From Curvularia sp. ZM96 (taxonomy: Eukaryota > Ascomycota > Dothideomycetes > Pleosporales > Pleosporaceae): 64,000 bases of DNA. The stretch covers positions 3,348,001 to 3,412,000 of the forward strand of contig JAJGBQ010000004.1 of NCBI GenBank assembly GCA_022457065.1, in the 5' to 3' direction. How positions within the stretch are numbered: the stretch's first letter is position 1; each line of letters opens with the position of its first letter. This document shows positions 23,114 through 34,903 of this stretch, piece by piece. The notes beneath the pieces are model-generated. The model was not told where the DNA came from. It was given only the letters and a program-made list of their open reading frames with translations, and searched no databases. The position numbers were made by a program, and so were the translations under genes.

Positions 23114-24249
23114 CTACTCGGAAGCCTTCTTACGTCCCCTATAGTTTGTCAGTGTTAAGCTTCATAAGGAACACTCAATTAAACGTACCTCTTCTGGGGG
23201 GCCTTCTTCGGCTTGGCCGCCTCCTCTTCGGTCTCACTGCCATCTTCTGGCTCGACTTGTTTGGCTGCCGGCTTTCTGCCACGAGCCTTCTTCGGCGGCG
23301 GGGCTTCTTCCTCGTCCTCGTCGATTACCTCCTTCTTGGGTGCAGCCTTCTTGCCCTTGGCCTTCTTTGGTGCTGGGGCTTCCTCTTCGCTCTCATTCTT
23401 GGGCTCAGATGTCTTCTTGGTCTTGCCGTTGGCGCGAGCTTTCTTCGCAGGTGGAGCATCCTCTTCCTCGCCATCGCCCTCTTCAGCTTGCTTCTTCGAG
23501 GGACGGCCACGCTTCTTGGGGGCAGGGGCTTCCCCATCGTCATCCTCCACCTTGGGCTTGGCCTTAGGGCCGCGTTTCTTCGGGGCTGGTGCAGGCTCCT
23601 CGTCATCGTCTTCCTCCTTCACGGCCTTCTTAGCTCCCTTCTTCTTTGGTTTCTCGTCTTCAGAAGCGTCATCTTCCTCGCCCTTCTTGGCCTTCTTTGC
23701 TCTAGGCTTTTTGATACCAAGACGGTTGAGCTCGGGTTCCTAGGATTGTCAGTAGGCGTATCAGACCACGCAGGTTGATACTCACACGTGTGCAGTCCTC
23801 ATCTGGAATGTGGTTATGCTCGAGCGCAAACTTAATCTTTTCCTGAAACTCTTCTGGCAGTTCATCGTAACCGTCAATCATGTCTGTATCGCCTCCGCAG
23901 GTTTCATTCAGATTCTCAATCTGCTTCGGGGTGACGCATCCCCTACACTAATCAGTACTTGTCTGGGTAGGAACACGATACTAAACCTACCAGTGGCGGT
24001 ATTGCCAGCTCACATGCTCCTTGATGGTGACCTGAACGGCGAAGCGAAACTCGCCCTTCATAATCTTTTTGCCCTCATCTTTGCAGGCCTTGACTTGGCA
24101 GCCGGCGCGGTTGTTAGGAGAAACCTCTGAAAAATGATTAGTATTTCTGCATCCGATGCGAATTGATGATTGTAGCGCGCAGCTCAAAATACATTGAACG
24201 TAGCTGTGCTGGAATCATACGAGTACTTACCGACGCGATAGACACCCAT
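23114..24249 (-). CDS. PARP-type zinc finger protein with basic/acidic repeats
   Basis: Five exons in coding order (24249-24231, 24126-23991, 23942-23786, 23739-23189, 23138-23114) give 295 residues. The N-terminal 70 residues form a PARP-type zinc finger: NNRAGCQVKACKD, then GEFRFAVQ and SWQYRHWGC, with Cys/Cys/His/Cys ligands. A helical block follows (YDELPEEFQEKIKFALEHN). The remainder is about 190 residues of Lys/Pro/Ala/Glu repeats with AT-hook-like cores (KKRGRPSKK, KKRGPK, KARGRKP). The first exon is only 19 bases. A nuclear DNA-break or chromatin-binding role follows from the finger; no catalytic PARP domain is present. The 345-base upstream region is shared with the divergent gene at 24594. 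Confidence 0.9.
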
Positions 24250-24593
24250 AGTTGCGATAGGTTGCTGTTTCGGGTGGAAAGACGCAGAAGTTTCCAATGA
24301 GTGTATGTGAGAAGAGCTGAGTATAAGTACAGCAACTTCTAGGCTCCAGGCAAATGTTTGGGCGCTCCTCTTCACCTAATGTCTTTGTTCGTCGTCACGA
24401 CGTGTTTGCACTCCGACGCGTGAGGTCACCGGAGAGGCACTAGCGGCAGGCAGCTGTGCAGGGATCCCCTGTCGAACATGTTTAGTGCGTCTCGGAACTG
24501 GAGAGTGCAGTTCGTCATGATCCTAGTCAGAAAAAGTCAAGACGATGCTGCTGGCACGAGCATTCACCCTCACCACCCATCCGCCACCCCTCA
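24250..24593. promoter_or_regulatory. divergent promoter, PARP-finger gene / mitochondrial protein
   Basis: A gap of 344 bases separates two divergent starts. No TATA box is evident. Confidence 0.4.
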
Positions 24594-27572
24594 ATGAGCA
24601 CTGCGCATACATGCTTTCGCAGCGCCCTCACACAGGCATTCCGGACGAACAACCGCGGGATCGCTGCCTCCTGTTCCGTAGCCGCCTTCCTCGTTCCGAC
24701 CCTCGCCAGACACTCTAAACGCACGTTTGCAAGTGGAAAACGATCCTCCAACAATGCACAGCCGTCCCTTCATGTCACGGATGCACATTTACAGGATAGA
24801 TCCGCCCCCGTGTTTCCGTCGAAGCCCAAAGAGCGCATCGTCCCGCAGATACCTTGCCCACCACAAGAGGCTCGTGGTGACATCAAGGCATGGCTTGCCC
24901 TCCTTGATCCGTTCCTCCCAGCCCACCTGCGCCAGGACCTTTCAGATACCGTCGATGCGCCGGTGAACTCGTTCGACCTTGCCTCCTTTCTCAACTCAGC
25001 GCAAGCCGCCTCCGTGGACATACTTAGTCACCTTGGGCTGGTCGAGGGCCGATGGCAAACTGTAGTTTGGATGGTCAAAAAACTTTCCGAGGATGGACAG
25101 AATTCGACCGAAGCCGTTCCTCAGATTGAGCAGTATACGAACGACATATTACATGGAAACCAGTATCGGAGTATGAAGGACCTGACGGAAGGACCCATCG
25201 TACTTGAGCGAAATCGTCCATTGCGGAAACTAGAGGCCACCCTAGATGTAGCGACTTCGGCGCCAGAATCGATCCGATACCAAAAGGTCACCATTAATCG
25301 TGCGTTGGGACAGCTGTGGAGGAGCTTGGGAAATATGATTTTGATGGCTGTAGAACGGGACAACGCCGGGCAGGATACCATTATGCCTCATGTCTTGCAG
25401 GTTATTGCATATCTGCATCACATAGGCCTCATTCCTGATTCCGTCTATACCTATCAGCCTCATGACGACAAGCATGCGTTGCAGCAGCCTCCTACTATTC
25501 ACATGCTGTCATCCCAAATTCTAACTGCACTGTCAGATGCGACATGGAAGGCTCACGAATCCTCTGTCAAGACTGCAAAAGATCGCGCCAACGCTCAATA
25601 CTTCCTCGGGCACGAAATCCCTGGGTCTCGCTACAAGGCTCATGTCACCGAAGTGGCTCCTGAACTGTGGCTAGAGCTTGTGCTTTGGTCTTGTCTGCAC
25701 GGTGGCTGGATACTAGATGGAGTTGCCATCTTGGAGCAACTCTCGACTAAGCGAGAAGAGGATCGCTGGGCACTCATCAGCTGGCGAGAGATTATGGAGA
25801 AGGAACAGAAGCGAACACCAGCACCTTCAAGATCTTGGAGCTTACTCCCGATGAACGAGGATGCTTCTGCAAGTGCTGAAGATCGGGAGAGAACACGCAA
25901 GACCATAAGCGGTGAGGTCGTCACAGCTTTCATAGACGGACTTGTGAACCAGATGCGACTCGGAGTGGGCACTCGCGGCGCTGATCCTGAACGCTTGATT
26001 GCCTCAATTAAAACGCTGAAAGATCTTCTTGACGCAAACAACTTGAGCCTTGGGTCAACAGCCTGGGACTCCATTATGGCGCGACTAGTAGAGTCCGGTG
26101 GCTTTGTGCCGGAGAAGCGACCCGAGATACTGCTGCGTATCTTTGAGCTTGCCCCAGGATTCGGAGCTGAAGTCGGGACTGCCAATGCAGCTGCTCGGAG
26201 AAGCACCGAGATTCCCTACTTCTTTGAGCCCACGACTTTACCGTTGAGTTTGCTGCACCAAGCTATGCGAGCGTTTATCAGAAATGGAGACATCAATGGT
26301 GCTATGAAAACACTGTCGTTACTTCAGAGACACACGGATGACAACAAGCAAAAGTCAGTGCAGCAGTTTTTTAGTTTCCTGAGGAACAGCCCGCAACTAC
26401 GAAAAGACGAACCTTTCACGAGCAGTCTTCCACCCGTCAGCTTTCCAGCCTTTGATACGAAACTGCCAGTGCCTCTTCTAGCACAACTTCTGGATTTGGC
26501 GACGGAGTCGAAACTGTTCGACTTAGGCCGTTGGCTGCTTTTCTCTGACGACTTGGACGGGCCACTCATCGGCCCTGAGCTGTACGGTCATCGCAACATA
26601 TCCGCGTCTATTGTCCGATTCGGAACACTAGCTGGTGAAAACGACCTCGTGTTAAAAGTCATTCAAAAGGTAGGAAGATGGAACGAAAAGTATCAGCAGC
26701 AGCGGATGCCGGCCGAGATCCTGATAGCGTTACTCTGCTGTCAGATGAAGCTCCGTCGCTGGGAGGCTGTGCGGGGCATGCAAAAATACGTCGAGGAGGC
26801 TGCCACCTTTAGGCCCCGGCCCATCATCATCTCAACGTTTGCTGCAGAGCTTCTCCGGACATCCAATGACTCTGAGGAGTCAAAGTCTCAAGCCAAAGAT
26901 ACCTTTACAGGACTGCTCTTTGCATGGGAACGCATCATTCTAGAGAATATCCGGGATGAGCTCAATTGCACACTGTCAATCATGTCTACGGTAGACGAGT
27001 ATTGGAAAGACTACTGCTCTCGTTTCCTGGCATTCTCGTCACGGCAAACTATCAAACTTTCTACTGACGACTTCAACCGGGTACTGGGAGGTGTGCTTGA
27101 GGGATATGGCAGTGTCAAGGGCAGAGCGATTGTCGAGCAGTGGTGCTACAACTCGCCCAAGGCGTTTGAGCCATACCGAGCGCCAGGTGGATTGCCCACC
27201 ATGCCTCGGTACCGCGTCACGAAAAGTGGAGAGTATGAAGATCGTCCTGAAGACATTGAGATTAGGCAGAAATCTGGTGCAAGGCTCATTCTCCAGGGAC
27301 GCATTTATCCCAACCGACAGACCGTTTGGGCAATTCTCCGAAAGGTGCAGGAAGAAGTGGTCGTCAATCAAGGAGGTGGCGAAGCACTGTCAGATGCCAC
27401 GCGGACCGAAATGCGGGATACGCTCAGGTGGGCGACACGGTTGCTTTACTATCTAGGGTTCGACTATGAGGATATTGTACGCGATTTAGGTAGTCTTGCT
27501 GAGCTTGCCGAGCTGAAGGCACCTGCGGCATCTAGGGAATTGGAACAAGGCGCTGAGCAGGCGGCGTGCTGA
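24594..27572 (+). CDS. large mitochondrial protein, PPR-like helical repeats
   Basis: A single exon of 992 residues starts with a basic, Ser/Ala-rich N-terminus (MSTAHTCFRSALTQAFRTN...ARHSKRTF) typical of mitochondrial import. The body is helical throughout. Paired helices such as LHQAMRAFIRNGDINGAMKTLSLLQ and FIDGLVNQMRLG...SIKTLKDLLDANNLSLGSTAWDSIMARLVESG resemble pentatricopeptide units. Proteins of this size and build in fungi include organellar RNA factors and the complex I assembly factor CIA84. I cannot choose between them without a search. The lack of introns over 3 kb is notable beside its intron-rich neighbours. Confidence 0.75.
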   Translation: MSTAHTCFRSALTQAFRTNNRGIAASCSVAAFLVPTLARHSKRTFASGKRSSNNAQPSLHVTDAHLQDRSAPVFPSKPKERIVPQIPCPPQEARGDIKAWLALLDPFLPAHLRQDLSDTVDAPVNSFDLASFLNSAQAASVDILSHLGLVEGRWQTVVWMVKKLSEDGQNSTEAVPQIEQYTNDILHGNQYRSMKDLTEGPIVLERNRPLRKLEATLDVATSAPESIRYQKVTINRALGQLWRSLGNMILMAVERDNAGQDTIMPHVLQVIAYLHHIGLIPDSVYTYQPHDDKHALQQPPTIHMLSSQILTALSDATWKAHESSVKTAKDRANAQYFLGHEIPGSRYKAHVTEVAPELWLELVLWSCLHGGWILDGVAILEQLSTKREEDRWALISWREIMEKEQKRTPAPSRSWSLLPMNEDASASAEDRERTRKTISGEVVTAFIDGLVNQMRLGVGTRGADPERLIASIKTLKDLLDANNLSLGSTAWDSIMARLVESGGFVPEKRPEILLRIFELAPGFGAEVGTANAAARRSTEIPYFFEPTTLPLSLLHQAMRAFIRNGDINGAMKTLSLLQRHTDDNKQKSVQQFFSFLRNSPQLRKDEPFTSSLPPVSFPAFDTKLPVPLLAQLLDLATESKLFDLGRWLLFSDDLDGPLIGPELYGHRNISASIVRFGTLAGENDLVLKVIQKVGRWNEKYQQQRMPAEILIALLCCQMKLRRWEAVRGMQKYVEEAATFRPRPIIISTFAAELLRTSNDSEESKSQAKDTFTGLLFAWERIILENIRDELNCTLSIMSTVDEYWKDYCSRFLAFSSRQTIKLSTDDFNRVLGGVLEGYGSVKGRAIVEQWCYNSPKAFEPYRAPGGLPTMPRYRVTKSGEYEDRPEDIEIRQKSGARLILQGRIYPNRQTVWAILRKVQEEVVVNQGGGEALSDATRTEMRDTLRWATRLLYYLGFDYEDIVRDLGSLAELAELKAPAASRELEQGAEQAAC

Positions 27573-29725
27573 AGAGGCCGCTTTTTCGGCCATTTGCATC
27601 TAGCCTACCACGAAGATGATGTGCATACATGAATTGCGTAATACACCGAACACCTCAAAGGCAAGCAAGAGTGGATACTTGATGGAATCACCCCATTAGC
27701 ATTTGTTAATTGATTGAGGGGCAACCAGCGTCCGTGAGTGAAAAACAAGGCGCGTGATCCGGATTTTCTCAAACCCTGAGAGTGTTCGCTGGTGGTCGAT
27801 CTCCACCGAGGGGCTCCACTCTTTAGCAAGAGGCCGTTGACATTTTCGCCGTCGGGCCAGACCGCTCTCGATCATGTGTGAGAGCGTCAATGTGCAGGAG
27901 AGTAAAGCAGAAGGACAACATGGCCTCAAGAAAAGCAAAATTCGATGTAGTTGAGGCGCCCGTTGAAGTCACTACAGTAGGCCAAGAGGAATGCGAGGAC
28001 GAATGGGATACGATGGCTCCTGGAAAGGTAGATGCCCAAATGGCCAATCAAGAAAGAGATGCCGCTTATGACACGTCGAGGATGTTGCCGCAGCTTGTGA
28101 GACACAGACAAAGAGAGCAGGCCGGGGAGGGGCGTTGACCCAACCAAGAGGCCGTGGGGCGGGAGACCCGCCAATGTTCTGCATGCTGCCATACCCCACC
28201 CCGGCCTAGCTTAGCCGCGAAGGAAAAAAAAGTTGCGTAGTAGTGTACTGTGCCCCAGCAACGAGAGCAATTGAGGGCGGAGCAGGCTGTTACGAGTAAT
28301 GGTGCAGTGCGAATAAAAACAGTGGCCAATGTGGGCGTAACATGAAAGCAGTATAGGTCAGCGCAGTGACAGACAGCATCAGCAGAAGCAACGGGCCGCA
28401 CGCTGCTGTCGTCTCTGCTGCGTGAGGCGCCGAAGCTACGTCTACCAGGCCTTCACCGCTCCTTCGCGTAGAGGCGCCAGCGTCCGTGGCAGCCCATTGC
28501 GTATCGATAGACAATGCATCTGGAGGGGCAGCACTGCCGCACGACGTCAAGGCCGGCCGTGTGGTGGAGGGGCAGGTCCACGACTCCACGATGCCATGAC
28601 GACGACGGCCGGGCCACGGGCGGCGACGCCTTTTCCATGCTGAAGTGAACGGTTCTCTGCTAGGGCGCATATCGAGCTCGACGGCGCACAAGGCAGCAGC
28701 AAGGTCAGCAAGCAGTCTGCTCTGCTGTTCGCCGCAGCATGTGCTGGACCAGGGGACCCTCGGATTCAGCAGCGGCCAATCAACAGGAGCCGTTGGCAAA
28801 GATGAGCCCCGTGTTGCCTCATCGCTGTGCCCACGTCCGCATTAGTACCAGTGGGGCATTTCGGCGAGACGACCAAAATTTCCAGCGGGGGGCACGCGAC
28901 AAGGCGCCTGGCCGCGGGCGACTCCAGAGGGGCAGCCAGCAGACAGAGGAAGAAGAGCAATCCGCGGCGACGCCCTTGACTAGACGGAGCGGGTGAGCGC
29001 GAGGTGAGCCGTGAGCAGGGCGGGCAGTGTGCCTGGTGGTGAATATGATTTGGTTGTTGGACATGGAGTCATCGCTGCAGCAGGACGACTAGGCCGCTCG
29101 GACCATGCGATATGCCGCTAGGGCCAAAACTAAAAATTAAACATATCCTTTGCCCTCGCCCGCATCTTTTCTCTCCGCACCAGCCCCAAGACGTCAAAGT
29201 CACCCAGAAACTTACCAGGAACACCTCTTACGCCCCCCATCCCTATTCCTGAATTCGTCGAGACAATGCCGCAGGCACGCGCTGAGCTCTAAACTCCTGG
29301 TGCAGCCCCACCCACGGGCTGCATCAGCCCGACAGCTCACGGAATTCCCAATCTCTTCGACGATACCAATACAAGACTGTGAGCAGTGCCCGCTGCCCAC
29401 TCTCCCCGTACCCAATTGGCAATCGACCCGCCTGCGCTAGCAAAAACTTCCTCCATTGTCTGCTTCTTGCTGCTCCACGCTGCGAAATCGACGAACCAAC
29501 AAGGGCCCAGCATAGTTCCAAAGGCCTTTCACCCCACCAGTACACCAGATACACACTCGACCAGACGCTGTCATTCTTCCATACCTCAATCACAAACTGC
29601 TACACGCCTATCATCCTACTCCTACTCCCCTCCCGATCCATCACGCACATCACCTCTACCATCCCTGCGTAAAGAAAAAAGACAGACCAGAAAGAAAAAT
29701 CGTTCCACAAAATAATCAGCCCACC
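27573..29725. other. long intergenic region, probable promoter/leader of next gene
   Basis: This 2.15 kb stretch has no supported gene. From about 28,200 to 29,050 it is GC-rich, with open frames on both strands that show no recognisable protein. From 29,150 to 29,725 it is strongly C/A- and pyrimidine-rich, like a long 5' leader. A 60-codon frame at 27920-28138 is hydrophilic and cannot be excluded. Confidence 0.4.
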
Positions 29726-32100
29726 ATGGCACATCTTACACACACTCGACCATCCATGGCGGATCTTGTGGGACATGACCAAGACCACAACTCCATGCAC
29801 AACGCTGCCACAGACATCCGTCGCAACCACCAGCGATCCGCCTCTCCCGACACAGTATCAGGCAGCACACACCATTCCGAGGGCCGTGGTGGTGATCAAT
29901 CGGCCACTGAAGGTGCTGACGACGATGAAGACGACGAAGACAGTAGTGTCATCAAAGATGACGAACTCGACGATGAGACCGACGACGATGTCCCTGCTCG
30001 TCCTTATGGCTACAGCAGGGGCGGAAAGGGAAAGGGAAAGCAGCCTGCTATCCGCGTCGAGCCTGTAGATGACGACGAGTCTCACGCTGAAGACGATGAG
30101 ACCGCGTCCCACACAACCGAGCTGTCGCTCGTCCCCAGCAAGCACCCCGTGAACCAGCTACTAATGAGCAATAAGAAACGTACATTTAGCAATCTGTCAA
30201 GCACTTCAGTGCTGTTTGGCGATGACTCGACTGATCAAGAGTCGTTCCCCAGACGCAAGATGGCCCGAAAGCTGAGCAGTGCAGCTAGTGTGCCCTTGCT
30301 GACATACACGGAGAATGAAAACGGTCAGGGCAACAATGACCACGCTATTGAGACTGATGATGAAGACTACAGTGGTGTCAATCTCGTCCCTGATGACGAC
30401 GATTCTGACATGGAACTGATGGAGAAGCAAGAAGAGAGTTTCATTCTGCAAGAAGAGCAACAAGCTACTACCCTTCTCAATGAGTATCGTGATGCTCGAC
30501 GTCTCAGTCTTGATAGCTGCCTGAGCGACAACATCTTCGACGTTACTGCTCCTTTAGATGATGCTTTCATGGCGGGGCTTCCTGACTTTGGGTTCACGCC
30601 CTTCTTTGAGCCTGAAGCTGTCCCCGCATCACCCGTCCCAATGGCGAAGAGGAAGTTCTCGGATGGCTCTGCTAAGCGTGTCCGCTTCGATGACGATGTC
30701 CCAATGTCGGATAGCTCCAGTTCGGAGTCTTCCGAGCTCGATAGTAGCATCTTCCCTGACCTCTTCCTCGATCAAGACAAGATCCCTCCCAGCTTGCACC
30801 AGCTGCTGGAGATGGACAACGATGATGACAACGGAGACATGGCTTCTCCCCAGTCAGACATCTCCTTCTGGGACTTTGAGCAGAGCGAGTCTCGTATTAC
30901 TCAAGTTGACAACTCGGATGAATCTGATGACGGCGAGTCGAGCGAATCCAGCGGCTACGAGTGTATGGTAGTGCCCTACTTCACCTTTGACCACATGACT
31001 AACATACATTCTCAGCCGACTTGGGTGACACCACTGACGAGGAAGACTTTGGAAACGACATATTGCCACGGACTCCCTCGCAAAAGCAGTCTGTCCTGCA
31101 CCGACCATCCTCGGCACCTGGTTCCCGCGCTAGCACGCCCAAGCCCTTTCAACGCAGCACTCGACCAGTCGGTCGTCAAATCCCGCCTACTCGCGGCATC
31201 TTCATTCACGATGAAACTGACCAAGCCATTGCTGTCACTAACAGGGCCACCAAGGCCGTCAGCTTCTATCGTCCTCGCACCGTGCTGATCCCATGGATTC
31301 CTCTGACGGATTACCACAGCAGCACGAGCAGCACTGTCAACAACAGCCCCAGAAACTCGATTGCTCAAGCCAACAATGCCTCTGACAGCGAGGTCAGCAA
31401 CGAAGTCTTCAACAACGGACTCAGCACCGACATCATGCTCTCGGGTATCTTTGGGTCGGGTCCAGCCGATTTTGTGTTTGGAAATGAAAGTGTCGGTCCT
31501 CCCGAGGCTTTCTATCCTTTCGTAAGCATATCCTCCAACGGCAACATGGGTATCATTGACGATGACGAGGATGGTTCGTCGAGCGATGATTACGAGGACG
31601 ACATCAACATCACCGACTTCATGGACTTTGGTTCTGACGGTGATGATACCGACATTGACGAAGATGAAGATGTCGAAGACACTGATATGCCCGCAACGCC
31701 AGCAACTTCACGCGTGGCAAACCATGGCTCGACTCCAGCTGCTCCCCCAACCGATACCCCTCAAACCCGCAAGAGGACAACTTCGGATGTGATGCTGGAG
31801 CACTTTGATCGCGGCGTTGTTACCGCTTTCCGTACCAACCAAAACCGCTATCGCGATGTGGCCTCTCTGCCGTCAGACCCAGCAGCCAGGGCTTCTGTCT
31901 CACGTCCGGTTCGTTCTGGCAAGTCAGCTGAGGCTTTGATCACACCACTCCGCAAGCGTTCGCGGTCAAATCGCACGACTAGGTCGCCCTTGAAGAATCA
32001 GAGCTCGCCCCTCTCTGGTGTTACCAAGGCTACAGGCCGGCTGCACAGCTCTGTTATGGGCTCGTCTCGAGGACCGCCCCGAATGGGACGCTTCTCTTGA
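29726..32100 (+). CDS. very acidic, probably nuclear protein of unknown function
   Basis: Exons 29726-30962 and 31016-32100 give 773 residues. The 53-base intron (GTATGG donor, TCTCAG acceptor) restores YESDLGDTTDEEDFG. Asp/Glu/Ser tracts recur along the whole length (EGADDDEDDEDSS, NLVPDDDDSDMELM, DDDEDGSSSDDYEDD). Between them are basic patches (RRKMARKLS, AKRKFSDGSAKRVRF) that look like nuclear localisation signals, and the C-terminus is basic (TPLRKRSRSNRTTRSPLK). One ordered segment stands out, TKAVSFYRPRTVLIPWIPL. I recognise no domain. The long upstream region and the composition suggest a regulated nuclear protein (inference). Confidence 0.75.
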
Positions 32101-33086
32101 ACACACTCTTATACACACTTGGCGTTGATTTCGCCACAAACACATACCACGGCATGCCAGAGGACGGTGCCGTAAGAAGCTAGGAGGAGGAAGAGGTAAT
32201 ATCCAGGGGGGATTTACCGACGATGTTACGATACCCACGGCCTTTTACTTCTAGCTGTTCTTCACGGCTATGTAGTTTGTATGGACTTGATCATGCGTTT
32301 GCATGTTTTTTCAAAAGTTCTTGGGCTTTTTCTTTCCAGACGGACCGGATAAAAGTTTCGAAGAGGGATACAACTGGCTTTTAGAGCGGAGAATCCAGCA
32401 TGCGGCAACGCACCGGCTTCGTTCGGCTAGTGCAGCCTCGTCGCGCTTTTCACGAATCTCCTTTGTTTGTTTGTTTTTACTTTTTCAAGCGCTTGTCTAT
32501 TACATCCGCTGCAGTGTCTTTTTCATCTCTGCCGACGTGCAGCTTCTTTCTCGAGAAGGAGCAGCAGGCTTTTTGGGAATGATACCACATGTGTTGCCCG
32601 CGAGCACGATCGGATGGGTTTCTGTTTCCTCTGGCGTTTTGGGTTCTCGGCCTCGCAGGCTGTCGACCTGACGGCGTTGAGGCTGACAGGTTTACTCCAC
32701 GGGTCCTGCCGTGTCCCTCGATTTTCTTTCCTTTTTTCTTTAGTACAAGAGTCGGTATTACGGCTGGCGACATGGTGTAGGATTAGCGTTGGTGTTCTCC
32801 TTCTGTGCTGTATTGAATGAAAACTTTATTACATAAAACTGTGTCGTTGATGTGAAAAACTTGGATGTGGCTCAATACATGTGCATAAGTAAGACTAGGG
32901 CTATTGGCTGCGTCGTGATAGAGTTCAGCTGATGGGTAAGATGTGAGGTTTAATGCAAGTGATGCATTGTCTGTGCATAAGCTACGTCACAACCCTTTTA
33001 GTGTGTAGTGCAATGGCATGTGATGATCAACTGCGCGTAAACTAGCATCCCGACACTACCAACGTCCATGCAGCTAGTAGATGGTG
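32101..33086. other. intergenic region, no supported gene
   Basis: About 1 kb between two genes on the plus strand. The left half is T-rich 3' flank, and the right half should contain the seipin promoter. Open frames here have no recognisable features. Confidence 0.4.
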
Positions 33087-34562
33087 ATGGAGGAACTCAA
33101 AGATGACTTCCGCGAGGAGAGGTCAATTGTACAGATTGCGATAGTAGGGTTTCCCATGTTCACGACGTCTCTTCCCCTTCCCTCTCCCCGCCGCCCGCGC
33201 ATCGTCAAGGACTCGCGCTGATTGAGTACCTAGGATACCCTGCTTCTTCCCATTCGTATTGCGACATCGCCGGCTCTACTACGAACGTACTTGCGGACCG
33301 CACTTCTTTTCATCGCATCGACTGTTCTCTTCGGCTTCGCTGTCGTAGCGTATTCTTCCTTTTACTATGCCTACATTCCCGTTCGCGGTATAGTCGTACC
33401 TGTATACCTGCAGTTCGACCACAGCCCAGTAACCCCATACACAAATGCGCATGCTGGCGGCGCGCAAATAGTCAAACCCGCAAAATGGCCATACGGCCTC
33501 GCGAATATACCCGGGCTGGTGGATCGGCAAAAGTACGATGTGGTTGTCGAGCTGGACCTACCAAGGAGCGATACGAATCTTAGAGCAGGCAACTGGATGG
33601 TGGCACTGGAGTTTCGAGGGCCTACGACACTTGGCCAGGGAGTAAAGCATCTGCTGGGATGGGACGAAGAGTGGAATGTCGAGGACCACAGCCAAGGTGG
33701 TGCTCCTGGAGCCACGGCCGAAAAAATAGTGACGGGCGATACGACTAGCCAGACGCCTACAGTCCTCGCCAGGAGCAGAAGACCAGCGATTCTCACATAC
33801 CGGAGCCGTATACTCGAAACTATACACCGTTTTATGCGCCTCCCGCTGTACCTCATCGGGTGGCACACAGAATCCGAGCACATCGAAATCACCATGATGG
33901 AATCCGTCATGTTCGAGCCAGGCTTCCGCAACGTCCCGTCTTCCCTCCGCCTCGAGCTGCGATCCAAACTCCCACTCGAAATCTACCGTGCGAAGGTGCA
34001 CATCAGCGCTCGACTCGAAGGACTCCGTCGGCTCATGTACCGCTACTGGATCACCAGTGCAACCCTCGGCATCCTTGCTTTCTGGGGCATGGAAATGTGC
34101 GTTTTGCTCTTTACCTGGGGCGCGTTCACTCTCATCTTCAGCAAATCCTCTTCCCACCCATCCGATGACACTGCTGGCAAGAAGCTCAAAACAGAAGGAC
34201 AAAACGAAGCAACCATCAAAACGGAGGCTGGCGAGACGGAGCCAGGCACGCCCTACAGCGATACCAGTCGCACTTTCCCCACCCTGCCTTCGCAACAGCC
34301 GCTGTCGTATAGCTCGCCTTCTCCCAAGGAAGAACGCACCGAGCCTGCTTTGCACGATATCCCTGTGAAAGAAGAGGCAGAGGCAGACGACGAGGAAGAT
34401 GATTTTATCCTTGAAGAGCCGATCCCACGAGCGGGAGCAGAGAGGGAGGGAGTCTTTACGGACTCGGGTATAGGCACGAGTTTGGAGAGTGGGGTTGAGA
34501 GGGGGTTGGCCAGGAGGAGGAGTGGGAGGATGAAGCGGGGTGGTGAGGATGGAGGGTATTAA
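33087..34562 (+). CDS. seipin, lipid-droplet assembly protein
   Basis: Seipin forms a ring in the ER membrane at ER-lipid droplet contacts and controls droplet formation. The main exon, 33234-34562, starts with TLLLPIRIATSPALLRTYLRTALL and a first membrane helix (LLFIASTVLFGFAVVAYSSFYYAYIPV). The lumenal beta-sandwich follows (VPVYLQFDHSP, KYDVVVELDLPRSDTNLRAGNWMVALEF, SSLRLELRSKLPLEIYRAKVHI). A second helix (ATLGILAFWGMEMCVLLFTWGAF) is followed by an acidic cytosolic tail. The conserved sequence runs upstream of any ATG in that exon, so a 5' exon is needed. The best fit is 33087-33128 (MEELKDDFREERSI) with a GTACAG donor and a CTGAT branch before CCTAG. That first exon is inferred; the seipin call is firm. 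Confidence 0.9.
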
Positions 34563-34903
34563 CTTTTCTTTTAAATCATTGTAATCTATGTTGGAGGAGG
34601 GAGGTAAGGCTCTGTGCGTCTGTATTATAAGCAACAAGAATGAGGTGGTATAAGTATTCTCCGGTGCTTATGCAATGCAGACAATTATTCGTCGTGGTAG
34701 GATATGAGAAGAACGAATACCTCCACACTTCAAGTTATGGGAATTATGAATATACGGTTCCAAGAGCACAACAATTGTTTGGTACGAAAAAGAAAAAAAT
34801 CTTGATATATTATTCTAGTCTCTGAAAAACCTTGCCAGCGAGATGTATACCGAACCAAAAGAAAATTCCTTCCCAAAACAATCTTCAATCAACACATATA
34901 AGC
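34563..34903. other. convergent intergenic region
   Basis: AT-rich 3' flanks of two convergent genes, with no coding or RNA feature seen. Confidence 0.5.

Noticed and set aside
23074..23778. Long plus-strand open frame rich in Leu/Phe
   Set aside because: It is antisense to the Lys/Glu-rich exon of the PARP-finger gene. Its composition is explained by that, and part of it is a T18 tract.
28290..28799. 170-codon minus-strand open frame with a hydrophobic end
   Set aside because: Its composition follows the local GC content. It has Pro/Ala/Arg low complexity and no splice partners or motif.
33558..34637. 360-codon minus-strand open frame
   Set aside because: It is antisense to the seipin exon and lacks any recognisable motif.
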